In this document: piece by piece, positions 12,740 to 19,249 of the stretch
Position numbering within the stretch: position 1 is the first letter of the stretch
Layout: each line of letters opens with the position of its first letter
Origin: a virus
Strand: one strand, 5' to 3'
Virus record (IMG/VR): IMGVR_UViG_3300038566_000279
Location: 1 to 27,357 of that record
Length of the DNA stretch: 27,357 bases
Notes under the pieces: generated by a model
Databases searched by the model: none
What the model was told of the DNA's origin: nothing
Seen by the model: the letters and a program-made list of their open reading frames with translations, nothing else
Program-made: the position numbers and the translations under genes

Positions 12740-15130
12740 TCAGATACCGTATTCATTCTCAACTAGTTTTAAACCTCTGAACCCCCGTATAAGTTTTCCT
12801 CTATGGTCTCTTATTTTTACATCTTTTGCCACAACTTCGCCCTCACCGTTCTTATCAAGTATTCTTTGTACCTTTGTGTTCAACTCCCTTGAGAATTTTC
12901 GCTGAGAATATGAGCCACGAACCCCAGTGTTTTTTAAATAGTGCAAATAATTGCGATGCAGTACTGTATAAGATGTGATTGTGTTCATATCGTCGCAGGA
13001 TGTCCATTCTGTTTCAGCCTCCAACCATTGAGCTAATGTGTCATTCTCATCTATAATATCCTCTAGTGTCTGACTACTGGTTTTAGGAACAATGAAGTGA
13101 CCTCTTTTTTTAAGGTTTTTGTATGCATCAATCAGAGTGTTAAAGATGCCTGGTGCTTCTTCTGCAAGTATTTTTTGCGCAAGGTATGGGTCTCTTTTGG
13201 AGATAGGTACAAAATAATCAAAGTTGATAAAGAGTAAACGCCTCCTAAGTCCACCCGTTCTGTCTAAAATAACAGGAGGCTCATTCATGGCTACAAATAA
13301 GACCGATGTCCAATGAACTGACATACTTTTTCCATACAACTCTCTTACATCAACAATACCGCCACCCGACATATTCTTTAAAACACTTGCCACCTTCTTT
13401 GTAATTCTACCGTCTGACTCCTCACAAATATTCATTGGCTTATTAAGAGCCTCGAATCTCACACCTTCTTTACTGGCTAGTGCCTCCAGAGGATAGCCAC
13501 TAACCGCATTCTCAAAAAATAAACCTCGAATAATATTAAGGTAAACAGACTTTCCGTTCGCCCCATCACCAATTAAAATAGCGATCTTCTCATAATTAGC
13601 GCCCTCACTTGCTACGCCATAACCAGAAAACTCCTTCAAAGTCTGGATACGTTCTTCATCACCTTCTAGAACCTCGTTCACAAATGCATCGAATTTTGGA
13701 CATAGAGCCTTTGGGTCATAATTAAAATTTGTCTTAAAAAAGAAGTAATTATCTGGGCTATGCTCTGTCACCTCACCCGTGCGCATATTATAAACGCAAT
13801 CCTTCATGTTTACCTTGCCTTCTATACTCTTCTCGGCAACTTCTTTTGAGACAATATTATTCACACGTACCTTGTTGTCAAACTCACGCCGATGCATATC
13901 CTTACAAGATGGGTTAAAATGTTTCTCAGCAAATATCATTGGAAATTTAGAACCCATCGGAACCCATACACCGTCCTCATACCTAAAAAGCCTGTTATCC
14001 TCTTCAAAGCACACATATCTATGCTTTTTCTTGAAGTACTTAAGCAAATCTTCATAATTAGGCGTCCTGGAAATAGATCCATCTTTTCGTATCTGGATAT
14101 TGTAAAAACCTGTGTCCTTAGTTCCAATATAGTCATCACCCTTAATCGTTACAGGTGACTTCTGCTTACCGTAAAACTTACAGTTATGACAATTGGCCCA
14201 TATACTATTTATGTTCTGGCAAGTCCTGGGACCAGAAGAAGTCTTAGCCTGCTCAAACTTGTCATTCGTATCCTCTCTTGTGTAACTACTAGCTCCTTTT
14301 GAATACTCATGAGCCAGTGTCAAGCCGTCACGTAGAGGTGCAAGAATACTCAACATTGCATACCATTCAGGCTCCGCAATCTTGTCTGGGTTTTCTTTGC
14401 AGTGTTGTAAAAAAGCACAGCCCTCTAGTACCGAATCAGTATCATGCTTAAAACTACTCAAAAATGATGGATCAATTTGATCGCTCAGCGCAACAACTGG
14501 TATCCCGCTGGCCTCTCGAAGATTAAACCCCTGGCACTCCATATGCCCCTGAATTATATGCGCCATTCTTTCCGGCTTATTAGGCTTCTTATTTACTGTA
14601 TTAGGCATTCGCATTAACCGTGCACCACTAAACACACTAGAATCAAGGTCCCCTGCCAGTCCTCCCTCGCGCAAAGCCTCATTAATCCTCTGACACATAG
14701 CCTTGTAATATGGCCTCTCAGTCTCAAAGTACTTAGGAGTATCTATGGCTTCTTCCAGTAAAATAAACATCTGCAAGCCATTACCAGAAAAAACTACTGC
14801 CGTCTTATTATAGTCCGCACCCATTGCGAGGCAGGCAACCTGTGCCGTCTCTTCTTTTTTCTCTACATTTATATGGTCAATATCTATAGGTATAGCCATT
14901 TGATAATGGAAGTCACGCGCACGCTCGCCATGACAATTAGCCACAGTAAAATATAAATTCCAGCGCTCAGATTCAGGGATTTCAGCCAAGTATTTACTAG
15001 GATCCGCCATAAGTGCTATCACACTAGGCGCTGTCCAGTTCTTCTCGAAAAATCTATGTGTCTTTACTTGCTTGTTTTTTGCCTTGTCGAAATAATCACG
15101 GAGCCCAAGTATCTGGATCAATTTAACCAC
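12740..15130 (-). CDS. Primase / SF3 helicase fusion
   Basis: A 796-residue replication protein. The N-terminal AEP-type primase has IPIDIDHI (Asp83, Asp85), SGNGLQMFI (about 115-123; Gln where many AEPs have His) and VFSGARLMRMPNTVN. Cysteines at 238, 244, 304, 314 and 317 may form a metal cluster. The C-terminal SF3/D5-like helicase has Walker A GDGANGKS (521-528), acidic Walker B in MNICEESD, the sensor Asn in LFVAMNEPP and Arg-rich GGLRRRLLFINFDYF, ending in a winged-helix-like tail. It would prime and unwind the origin. The GTG at 15130 abuts its Shine-Dalgarno, so the TTG at 15121 (after AAAGGTGG with proper spacing) may be the true start. Confidence 0.9.
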   Translation of the reverse strand: MVKLIQILGLRDYFDKAKNKQVKTHRFFEKNWTAPSVIALMADPSKYLAEIPESERWNLYFTVANCHGERARDFHYQMAIPIDIDHINVEKKEETAQVACLAMGADYNKTAVVFSGNGLQMFILLEEAIDTPKYFETERPYYKAMCQRINEALREGGLAGDLDSSVFSGARLMRMPNTVNKKPNKPERMAHIIQGHMECQGFNLREASGIPVVALSDQIDPSFLSSFKHDTDSVLEGCAFLQHCKENPDKIAEPEWYAMLSILAPLRDGLTLAHEYSKGASSYTREDTNDKFEQAKTSSGPRTCQNINSIWANCHNCKFYGKQKSPVTIKGDDYIGTKDTGFYNIQIRKDGSISRTPNYEDLLKYFKKKHRYVCFEEDNRLFRYEDGVWVPMGSKFPMIFAEKHFNPSCKDMHRREFDNKVRVNNIVSKEVAEKSIEGKVNMKDCVYNMRTGEVTEHSPDNYFFFKTNFNYDPKALCPKFDAFVNEVLEGDEERIQTLKEFSGYGVASEGANYEKIAILIGDGANGKSVYLNIIRGLFFENAVSGYPLEALASKEGVRFEALNKPMNICEESDGRITKKVASVLKNMSGGGIVDVRELYGKSMSVHWTSVLFVAMNEPPVILDRTGGLRRRLLFINFDYFVPISKRDPYLAQKILAEEAPGIFNTLIDAYKNLKKRGHFIVPKTSSQTLEDIIDENDTLAQWLEAETEWTSCDDMNTITSYTVLHRNYLHYLKNTGVRGSYSQRKFSRELNTKVQRILDKNGEGEVVAKDVKIRDHRGKLIRGFRGLKLVENEYGI

Positions 15131-15139
15131 CTTTTGAAA

Positions 15140-15152
15140 AGAATACTATTCT
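15140..15152. promoter_or_regulatory. 13-bp palindrome upstream of the primase gene
   Basis: AGAATA-C-TATTCT is a perfect inverted repeat just ahead of the primase start. A TTGACT hexamer lies upstream on the minus strand but has no good -10 at the right distance. The palindrome could be an operator for the phage RHH protein or another regulator. Confidence 0.3.
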
Positions 15153-15218
15153 CTTGTTTTTTCAAAATTAGTCAAGTATTATCCGTGATGTTGCGTCCCA
15201 AGCGTGACCACCTACTCA

Positions 15219-15257
15219 GCACACTACATTATCACATGGTGTAGTGTGCAATTTTTT
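15219..15257 (+). terminator. Plus-strand terminator inside a leftward operon
   Basis: A perfect 10-bp stem, GCACACTACA (15219-15228) with TGTAGTGTGC (15240-15249), has an 11-nt loop and is followed by AATTTTTTC. The T tract is only on the plus strand, so it would stop rightward transcripts that run antisense to the replication genes. It overlaps the last codons of the small gene 15232-15366. Confidence 0.7.
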
Positions 15258-15366
15258 CTAGTAGGTCGATGAATCTTGTATCAACAACAAAGTCACTACC
15301 CGTTATATTCTTGAAAGCATCGCGCACAACGCTTGTCTCATCATCTAATATTATATTTCCAGCCAT
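15232..15366 (-). CDS. 44-residue acidic protein, unknown function
   Basis: A short frame with a very strong Shine-Dalgarno (TTAGGAGGT, 9 bases before the ATG). The product begins MAGNIILDDETSVVRDAFKN and continues with a mixed beta/helix segment ending LLEKIAHYTM. It is acidic and soluble, without cysteine or membrane segment. It lies between the clamp-like gene and the primase gene in the replication operon. Its 3' end forms part of the plus-strand terminator stem. The start quality argues it is really translated; a small regulator of a replication enzyme is one guess. Confidence 0.6.
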   Translation of the reverse strand: MAGNIILDDETSVVRDAFKNITGSDFVVDTRFIDLLEKIAHYTM

Positions 15367-15431
15367 ACTAAAATACCTCCTAAGTGTTTAACTTAAAAGG
15401 TATTCATACTAAACTAATATTGTATTGACCA

Positions 15432-15929
15432 TTAGAAACGAAGCGGCATAACCAGTAAATAATCCGTCTCGTTAAGAAGTATCTGCACCACACCCCGTCT
15501 AGAATCTGGGCTTGATAAAGCAACTGCTACCTTGCGCCCTGCGATCTCACGTAGAAAATAAGGGTTCAAGCTTACAAGAGAATCCTTAGTCTCCGAAAAA
15601 GTCCAACTGCAATCGCCATTTAAATATATACGCATCTTGTGGCTATTCTTAGTCTTGATGCTACCAAATAATAAAGGGATCTCTACACCCTTAAGTTGCT
15701 TGCCCGTAGGAACTATACCCAACTGCTTTATAACACCAACATTAGCCTCGTCCGAACACTTAGCCACTGTTCCTGGTAAATACACCCCATCCATTAGCTG
15801 TGTTTCTCGGATCAAGGCCCGGTGCCCGTCCGTAGTTATTTCCTTATTGTCTGATACATGGCTATAAGCCAAATGCGGCCTAGTCTCGTCCTTACCCGCA
15901 AAATTCCTCACTTCCTTATCCAATATCAT
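15432..15929 (-). CDS. Small sliding-clamp-like (DnaN-fold) protein
   Basis: A 165-residue protein with features of bacterial beta clamps: VSDNKEITTDGHRALIRET resembles the clamp segment reading ATDGHRL. The C-terminal third (LNPYFLREIAG, then VAVALSSPDSRRGVVQI and the final LLVMPLRF) resembles the last clamp domain, which ends in a VMPMRL-type tail. A full clamp chain is more than twice as long, so this would be a reduced form, or a single clamp-like domain that oligomerises or binds the polymerase. It is coupled by an ATGA overlap with the upstream gene. Assignment is by eye and moderate. Confidence 0.48.
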   Translation of the reverse strand: MILDKEVRNFAGKDETRPHLAYSHVSDNKEITTDGHRALIRETQLMDGVYLPGTVAKCSDEANVGVIKQLGIVPTGKQLKGVEIPLLFGSIKTKNSHKMRIYLNGDCSWTFSETKDSLVSLNPYFLREIAGRKVAVALSSPDSRRGVVQILLNETDYLLVMPLRF

Positions 15930-16294
15930 CTCACACCCCCCAATCCTTCAATTTCACCCAAAACCCGCTCATATTCCTCGCGCAAATACTCCTCCACATC
16001 CGTCTCCAATGATTGTAAGTCACCGTCTTCTAGTACATATGAAGGGATTAACAACACACGGCTGCCAGCAAGAATCCACTCAATTACATGCACCTCAACG
16101 CTCGGACTATAACCAACCCCTACCTCAGGCTCCGGTGGCTGTACCTCGTTATGACCATATATATTAACCATTTGGTCGCCAAAAATACCCATATCCAATG
16201 AATATTCACTCACTATTATGCGGGTCGGATGCTCCGACTGCTCTTTTGGAGACTGTTTTGAGACTTTGTTGCCCGTTTTGTTACTCGTATTCAT
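15926..16294 (-). CDS. First gene of the leftward operon, unknown function
   Basis: A 122-residue protein from the ATG at 16294, chosen because AAAGGAAACAAGT lies directly before it; the ATG eight codons upstream has no Shine-Dalgarno. The N-terminal 30 residues are low-complexity Ser/Lys/Gln/Asn (MNTSNKTGNKVSKQSPKEQS). The rest is acidic, with a beta core (VEVHVIEWILAGSRVLLIPS) and a Glu-rich C-terminal helix (VEEYLREEYERVLGEIE). No domain is recognised. A 16-bp segment of its 5' coding region (16240-16255) is repeated in the next frame upstream. A TATAAT-like -10 lies about 38 bases before the start. Confidence 0.58.
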   Translation of the reverse strand: MNTSNKTGNKVSKQSPKEQSEHPTRIIVSEYSLDMGIFGDQMVNIYGHNEVQPPEPEVGVGYSPSVEVHVIEWILAGSRVLLIPSYVLEDGDLQSLETDVEEYLREEYERVLGEIEGLGGVR

Positions 16295-16509
16295 ACTTGT
16301 TTCCTTTCGTTTAGCCATAATTGGCCGTTAAATTATATATTTTAGGTGAAATTAATTAAGGCTAGTTTAACCAACTCGAATAAAACAACAGAGGAGGGTA
16401 AGCCAGTAACTGAAAAACCATAAGGTAGCGGTCTGGGAACTCGATCAGTAGCAACTGACAAGCGTAGGACATAAGATTTTCAGGGAAAGTAAAGCTCTTT
16501 TGGAGACTG
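16240..16509. repeat. 16-bp direct repeat pair in operon leader
   Basis: GCTCTTTTGGAGACTG occurs at 16240-16255 and again at 16494-16509. Each copy lies 39 to 47 bases inside a minus-strand frame that starts after a similar GAAAGGAAA Shine-Dalgarno. This suggests a partial duplication of the operon's first gene. Confidence 0.6.
16332..16359 (-). promoter_or_regulatory. Possible sigma70-like promoter of the leftward operon
   Basis: On the minus strand a perfect TATAAT (16337-16332) is preceded at 16 bases by TTAATT, a poor -35. The start point would fall about 30 bases before the ATG at 16294. The region is generally AT-rich, so a chance match is possible. Confidence 0.35.
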
Positions 16510-16556
16510 AGCTGTGACTGATTTGGACTTGATGAGGGGTTTGTTAGGTGTTTCAT
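16362..16556 (-). CDS. Doubtful 64-codon frame with duplicated leader
   Basis: A frame starting MKHLTNPSSSPNQSQLSLQK with a good Shine-Dalgarno (AAGAAAGGAAAAAC before the ATG). The C-terminal part is oddly hydrophobic and Pro/Tyr-rich (LLAYPPLLFYSSWLN) and does not look like a normal soluble domain. A 16-bp block (16494-16509) and the Shine-Dalgarno context match the start region of the 15926-16294 gene, but in another frame. It may therefore be the decayed remains of a duplicated gene start. A longer version beginning at 16856 would run through the repeats and is rejected. Confidence 0.3.
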   Translation of the reverse strand: MKHLTNPSSSPNQSQLSLQKSFTFPENLMSYACQLLLIEFPDRYLMVFQLLAYPPLLFYSSWLN

Positions 16557-16691
16557 GTTTTTCCTTTCTTGGGTTTTATGCGGTGCGATTGGTTCATGGT
16601 TCAGGGTTAAAGTCAATAGGCTAAAATAGCCGTTTTTTCGTACAATGCAAGAGGTGCAAGATTGATGCTCCGCGCTCATACGGTGTGTTAT

Positions 16692-16785
16692 GTGACAATT
16701 TACGGCTGCCCGCTGTGTCACGAGTGACAATTTACGGCTGCCCACTGTGTCGTAAATTGTCGATTTTCTTATGTACACTGTGTCA
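16692..16785. repeat. Iteron-like direct repeats
   Basis: Two 28-bp direct repeats with one mismatch occur at 16692-16719 and 16724-16751, each starting GTGACAATTTACGGCTGCCC. An inverted partial copy (CGTAAATTGTC, 16751-16761) follows. A third copy of the tail (ACTGTGTC) sits at 16777-16784. The three tail copies are spaced 32 and 33 bases apart, close to three helical turns, which fits binding sites on one face of the DNA. The location, upstream of the leftward replication operon, suits an origin or operator. Confidence 0.75.
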
Positions 16786-16788
16786 ATG

Positions 16789-16833
16789 CCCACTAATACA
16801 ATGCATAAAAAACTTAGTGGGTTCATTAGTGGG
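16789..16833. repeat. CCCACTAAT inverted and direct boxes
   Basis: CCCACTAAT (16789-16797) and ATTAGTGGG (16825-16833) form a perfect 9-bp inverted repeat. A further TTAGTGGG at 16814-16821 makes a 12-base-period direct repeat with the second arm. Another CCCACTAA occurs at 17064-17071 in the loop of the plus-strand terminator. Probably a protein-binding cluster. Confidence 0.6.
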
Positions 16834-17190
16834 TTGAAAAACGCCAACAAAACCAATCATTTAACATAAAAACCCGTTAACCCTTTGTTTTTTTTATAAT
16901 TCTCTCAAAAAAGAATATAATAGTTAAATAATGTAACATAATAATATCGTAAAAAAGTCGTAAAAATTAAAAAGTTTTGAAAAGTTGTGTACGGGTTGAG
17001 GTTACATGGCGCATAAACCTTGTAGCTGCTTAAAAACATTGGCTTTTTCGAGGCACCCGTAAACCCACTAAGTTAACGGGTTTTTTTTGGTACCCCTGTA
17101 CACCCTCTCAGTTCATTCTCAAATCGAAATCGGCTTTTTTCGACCTTTTTTTTGAAAAACACGAAAAAACTATTTTTCACGAATCTTTAT
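16834..17190. other. AT-rich control region, no convincing gene
   Basis: This gene-free stretch holds a very AT-rich core (about 16885-16980, with runs such as TATAATTCTC and AATATAATAG). The core is framed by a perfect 14-bp inverted repeat, AAAAACCCGTTAAC (16868-16881) and GTTAACGGGTTTTT (17072-17085). Several -10-like hexamers are present on both strands without strong -35 partners. Together with the repeats to the left, it is the most origin-like region of the window. Past the terminator at 17056-17088, the remainder is T/A-rich with no recognisable signal. Confidence 0.5.
17056..17088 (+). terminator. Plus-strand rho-independent terminator
   Basis: CCCGTAA (17056-17062) pairs with TTAACGGG (17073-17080), with one bulge and a 10-nt loop. 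Eight T residues follow. No plus-strand gene precedes it, so it may end a short RNA made from the AT-rich region, or shield the region ahead of the late operon. Confidence 0.7.
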
Positions 17191-17191
17191 T

Positions 17192-17635
17192 TTATTTTAA
17201 TTTCCCTGATTCTTGCTTCAAGAACTCCCAAACTGTGTTTAAAATCTCAGAAATATGTAGATAGCACCCCATGGCTAGGCAGTCTTGAATAGTGGCGTTT
17301 TCAGGAAGGTTATCAATTTTGGCATCTTCGGCGTATTCTGGGAACTCATTGAAATGTGCTCTTTGGCTGCGGTAGTCAATTGGCATGAGATATGCATCGA
17401 TCATATCCCCTTGGAACTCGTCGAATTGGCCTTGATCTTTGATTCCCCATTCTTTAAGCGCGCCTAGGCAGTGGTATACAATTTCATGAATAAAGTCGCT
17501 AGGCAGCGCTTCATGATGTATGTCGCAAATAAGCTGTTTAAAGCATGGTGAGACTTTTTCGTTGAATACGTATATATTGCGTGGGTTATTGTTATCAAAG
17601 CCGTTGATAAGTTTATTAATAGATTCTTGGTCCAT
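17192..17635 (-). CDS. Leftward early gene, unknown function
   Basis: A 147-residue acidic protein from the ATG at 17635 (MDQESINKLINGFDNNNPRN), chosen for AAAGGAAAGAG just upstream; longer frames reach 17698 without a Shine-Dalgarno. It has several His/Cys residues (CFKQLICDIHHEALPSDFIH) and a helical middle (FIHEIVYHCLGALKEWGIKD). It ends Lys-rich. No domain is recognised. Strong acidity and expression alone from a sigma70-like promoter beside the putative origin fit an early host-takeover or DNA-mimic-like protein, but this is inference. Confidence 0.65.
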   Translation of the reverse strand: MDQESINKLINGFDNNNPRNIYVFNEKVSPCFKQLICDIHHEALPSDFIHEIVYHCLGALKEWGIKDQGQFDEFQGDMIDAYLMPIDYRSQRAHFNEFPEYAEDAKIDNLPENATIQDCLAMGCYLHISEILNTVWEFLKQESGKLK

Positions 17636-17668
17636 GTATCTCTTTCCTTTGTTATTGATTCGTTGTTT

Positions 17669-17698
17669 AGTATAGCAAGAACCGTGCAAGCACTGCAA
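17669..17698 (-). promoter_or_regulatory. Sigma70-like promoter for the 17192-17635 gene
   Basis: On the minus strand TTGCAG (17698-17693) and TATACT (17674-17669) are 18 bases apart, with a TG-type extended -10 (TGCTATACT). The start point would be about 25 bases before the ATG at 17635. Host RNA polymerase could use this directly. Confidence 0.6.
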
Positions 17699-17703
17699 GC
17701 ACT
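17686..17703. repeat. Tandem 9-bp repeat over the -35 element
   Basis: GCAAGCACT occurs twice head-to-tail (17686-17694 and 17695-17703) and covers the -35 hexamer and spacer of the leftward promoter. The position suits a repressor or activator site. Confidence 0.55.
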
Positions 17704-17766
17704 ATATTTCATTTGACGCGGTATTGAACCTTGGGCCGTGAAGAAAGTACAAGGGATGTGTGTATT

Positions 17767-17880
17767 ATGTGCATGGTTGTGGTGGCTGGGATGTTGATGT
17801 GTTGCGCGTGGTATGTGATCCCTGGTGCTAGTGTGTTGGTTCTTGGTGCGTGTGTGGTGTGGCTATATATAGAGCGCTGA
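17767..17880 (+). CDS. Possible 37-residue two-helix membrane micro-protein
   Basis: In a G/T-rich stretch a plus-strand frame encodes MCMVVVAGMLMCCAWYVI, a Pro-Gly turn, then a second hydrophobic run (ASVLVLGACVVWLYIER). Two short transmembrane helices and a charged C-terminus look like a small holin-type or effector protein. The Shine-Dalgarno (AAGGG) is 11 bases before the ATG, which is long, and a GTG three codons upstream is also possible. G/T-rich DNA yields Val/Cys/Gly/Trp frames by chance, so confidence is low. Confidence 0.3.
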   Translation: MCMVVVAGMLMCCAWYVIPGASVLVLGACVVWLYIER

Positions 17881-18191
17881 TCCCTTGCGCCTAGTGTGGC
17901 GGTGCTTGGTCCTAGGTCCAGGGAGTAGGGCATTCTTATTTGTTGTCGGGTCAGGGGTCAGGGTTTATTTTATTGAACCTTGGTCCAGGGACCTATGTAA
18001 AAAAAGAGGGGGGGTACCCCCAAATTACTCTAGGGGCGGGGGGGCGTATATAGTTCAGACCTGTCTCCGAAAACCAAATTCCTCAAATAAATTGACGCGC
18101 TCCATCAGAGTTTTTCCTTTAAAGCCACCTCACTAATTGCTAGGATCACTCTTCGCGAAACGTATACGATCACAGAGGAGTTTTACAGAGC
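17881..18191. other. Leader region of the late operon, possible packaging site
   Basis: No convincing gene. It contains a direct repeat GGTCCAGGGA (17915-17924, 17982-17991) and a tandem GGTCAGG pair near 17949-17962. ATTGAACCTTGG is shared with 17723-17734 (second copy 17972-17983). A perfect palindrome GGGGGTACCCCC lies at 18010-18021, within a G-run cluster (18008-18014, 18033-18036, 18038-18044) that could form a quadruplex on the plus strand. A TTGACG hexamer near 18091 lacks a good -10. GAGGAG before 18192 serves the terminase gene. Position next to the small terminase suggests a pac/cos or late-control site. Confidence 0.45.
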
Positions 18192-19007
18192 ATGGCTGAC
18201 GAACTTGACCCAGGACCCCAGGCCCCAAACTCTCCAAAAGAACCCCTTCAGACCTCCGTACAAGCTCCAAAAGAGCTTACCTCACCTATACCTCCCGCAG
18301 TCACTCCCTCCCCGCATCTCTCAGACGCGCACGGCTCGGAGTACATCACATTGAACGCTGATGGTTTATTGGAGTCGGTAAATTACCACACAGGTGTCCG
18401 TAGGCCCTTGGAGCAGTCACCTAACAGTGATTACTTGGAGAACCCTCGCGACCGTTATATGCGCATTACGAATTCAGATGGCGAGTTGGTGTGGGTCCCA
18501 AAGACGGCGTCGGCGGAGGACTTGAGATTTCTTCAGGGCGGCCGTTATACTTTTCCTTATAGTTTATTAATGGCTGACCGAATATGTGAGTTATTGACGA
18601 GTGGCAAGTCTTTGACGGAGATTTGTCAGTTACCGGATTACCCGAGTTATTCAGAGTTGTGTAAATGGCGCAGGCAATATCCTGAGTTCCGCGAGGCATT
18701 GGCTGATGCCCGTAGTGACCGAGCTGAGTTGATGTTTGACAAGGCTGTGAAGGTGGTTGAGGACGCGGGTTCTGACCGCGACGAGATAAACTTGGCTAAA
18801 GCACGCAGTGATATTTACAAGACGGCAGCGAAAGTTTACAGTCCGAAGGATTTCGGCGATCGGCAGCAGATAGACGCAAGGGTTGCAACTACAAGTTTTG
18901 TGGTTGATTCTGGTATTAGGAGACCTGGTGATGCTGGATATCATGCGGATCAAACGGCTAAGATACGTGAAGAAGAAGAAAGACTTATAGAGGGGGGTGA
19001 AGAGTGA
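18192..19007 (+). CDS. Terminase small subunit
   Basis: A 271-residue DNA-packaging recognition protein. Residues 1-50 are Pro/Ser-rich and probably disordered (SPIPPAVTPSPHLSDAH). The core, about 120-235, has YSLLMADRICELLTSGKSLT, a winged or HTH-like segment (PSYSELCKWRRQYPEF), REALADARSDRAELMF and the hallmark KTAAKVYSPKDFGDRQQIDA. This pattern is common in small terminases of podoviruses and Mu-like or Sf6-like phages. It would bind the packaging site, probably the repeat-rich leader just upstream. GAGGAG lies 11 bases before the ATG. Its stop overlaps the next start (GTGA). Confidence 0.85.
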   Translation: MADELDPGPQAPNSPKEPLQTSVQAPKELTSPIPPAVTPSPHLSDAHGSEYITLNADGLLESVNYHTGVRRPLEQSPNSDYLENPRDRYMRITNSDGELVWVPKTASAEDLRFLQGGRYTFPYSLLMADRICELLTSGKSLTEICQLPDYPSYSELCKWRRQYPEFREALADARSDRAELMFDKAVKVVEDAGSDRDEINLAKARSDIYKTAAKVYSPKDFGDRQQIDARVATTSFVVDSGIRRPGDAGYHADQTAKIREEEERLIEGGEE

Positions 19008-19249
19008 AAGCATTAGTTCAAGACGAGGATTACAGTCAGCAAATAGAGGCAAACATAGAGGCTGAAGGCAGTGCAATGACTATAACGTTAAAGACTCAGG
19101 ATTCAAGTGAGTTAGTCGTTGAGGGATGCATAGAGACATTACTGGCGTGTGCATCTCAGATGGCCCATAATTACGATATTGATTTCCAGGTTATTGTAGA
19201 TGAGTTTATGTTAGAGGCAGTTCGCGGCGAAGAAGAGGGTGTGCATTGA
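19004..19249 (+). CDS. Small acidic protein between terminase genes
   Basis: An 81-residue protein starting with GTG in a 4-bp overlap with the small terminase stop. It is acidic (EDYSQQIEANIEAEGSAM) with a short beta hairpin (TITLKTQDSSELVVEG) and a helical tail. No domain is recognised. Its stop overlaps the TTG start of the HNH gene in a TTGA arrangement. It may be a packaging accessory protein or simply a morphogenesis-operon filler gene. Confidence 0.55.
   Translation: MKALVQDEDYSQQIEANIEAEGSAMTITLKTQDSSELVVEGCIETLLACASQMAHNYDIDFQVIVDEFMLEAVRGEEEGVH

Noticed and set aside
13806-14158. Plus-strand frames opposite the primase gene
   Set aside because: Shadows of a strongly supported gene on the other strand.
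16692-16785. CRISPR-like array
   Set aside because: The two main units are only 4 bases apart, with no room for spacers, and no cas gene is present.
16362-16856. Long minus-strand frame of 164 codons
   Set aside because: Its first half reads through the iteron repeats with no Shine-Dalgarno at the far start. Only the shorter frame from 16556 has any support.
17709-17933. Minus-strand 74-codon frame
   Set aside because: Complement of the G/T-rich stretch giving Thr/His/Pro-rich low complexity. It also crosses the promoter region of the opposite gene.
17885-18136. Plus-strand 83-codon frame in the late leader
   Set aside because: Translates G-runs and repeats into Gly/Arg/Cys-rich sequence, and has no Shine-Dalgarno or domain.
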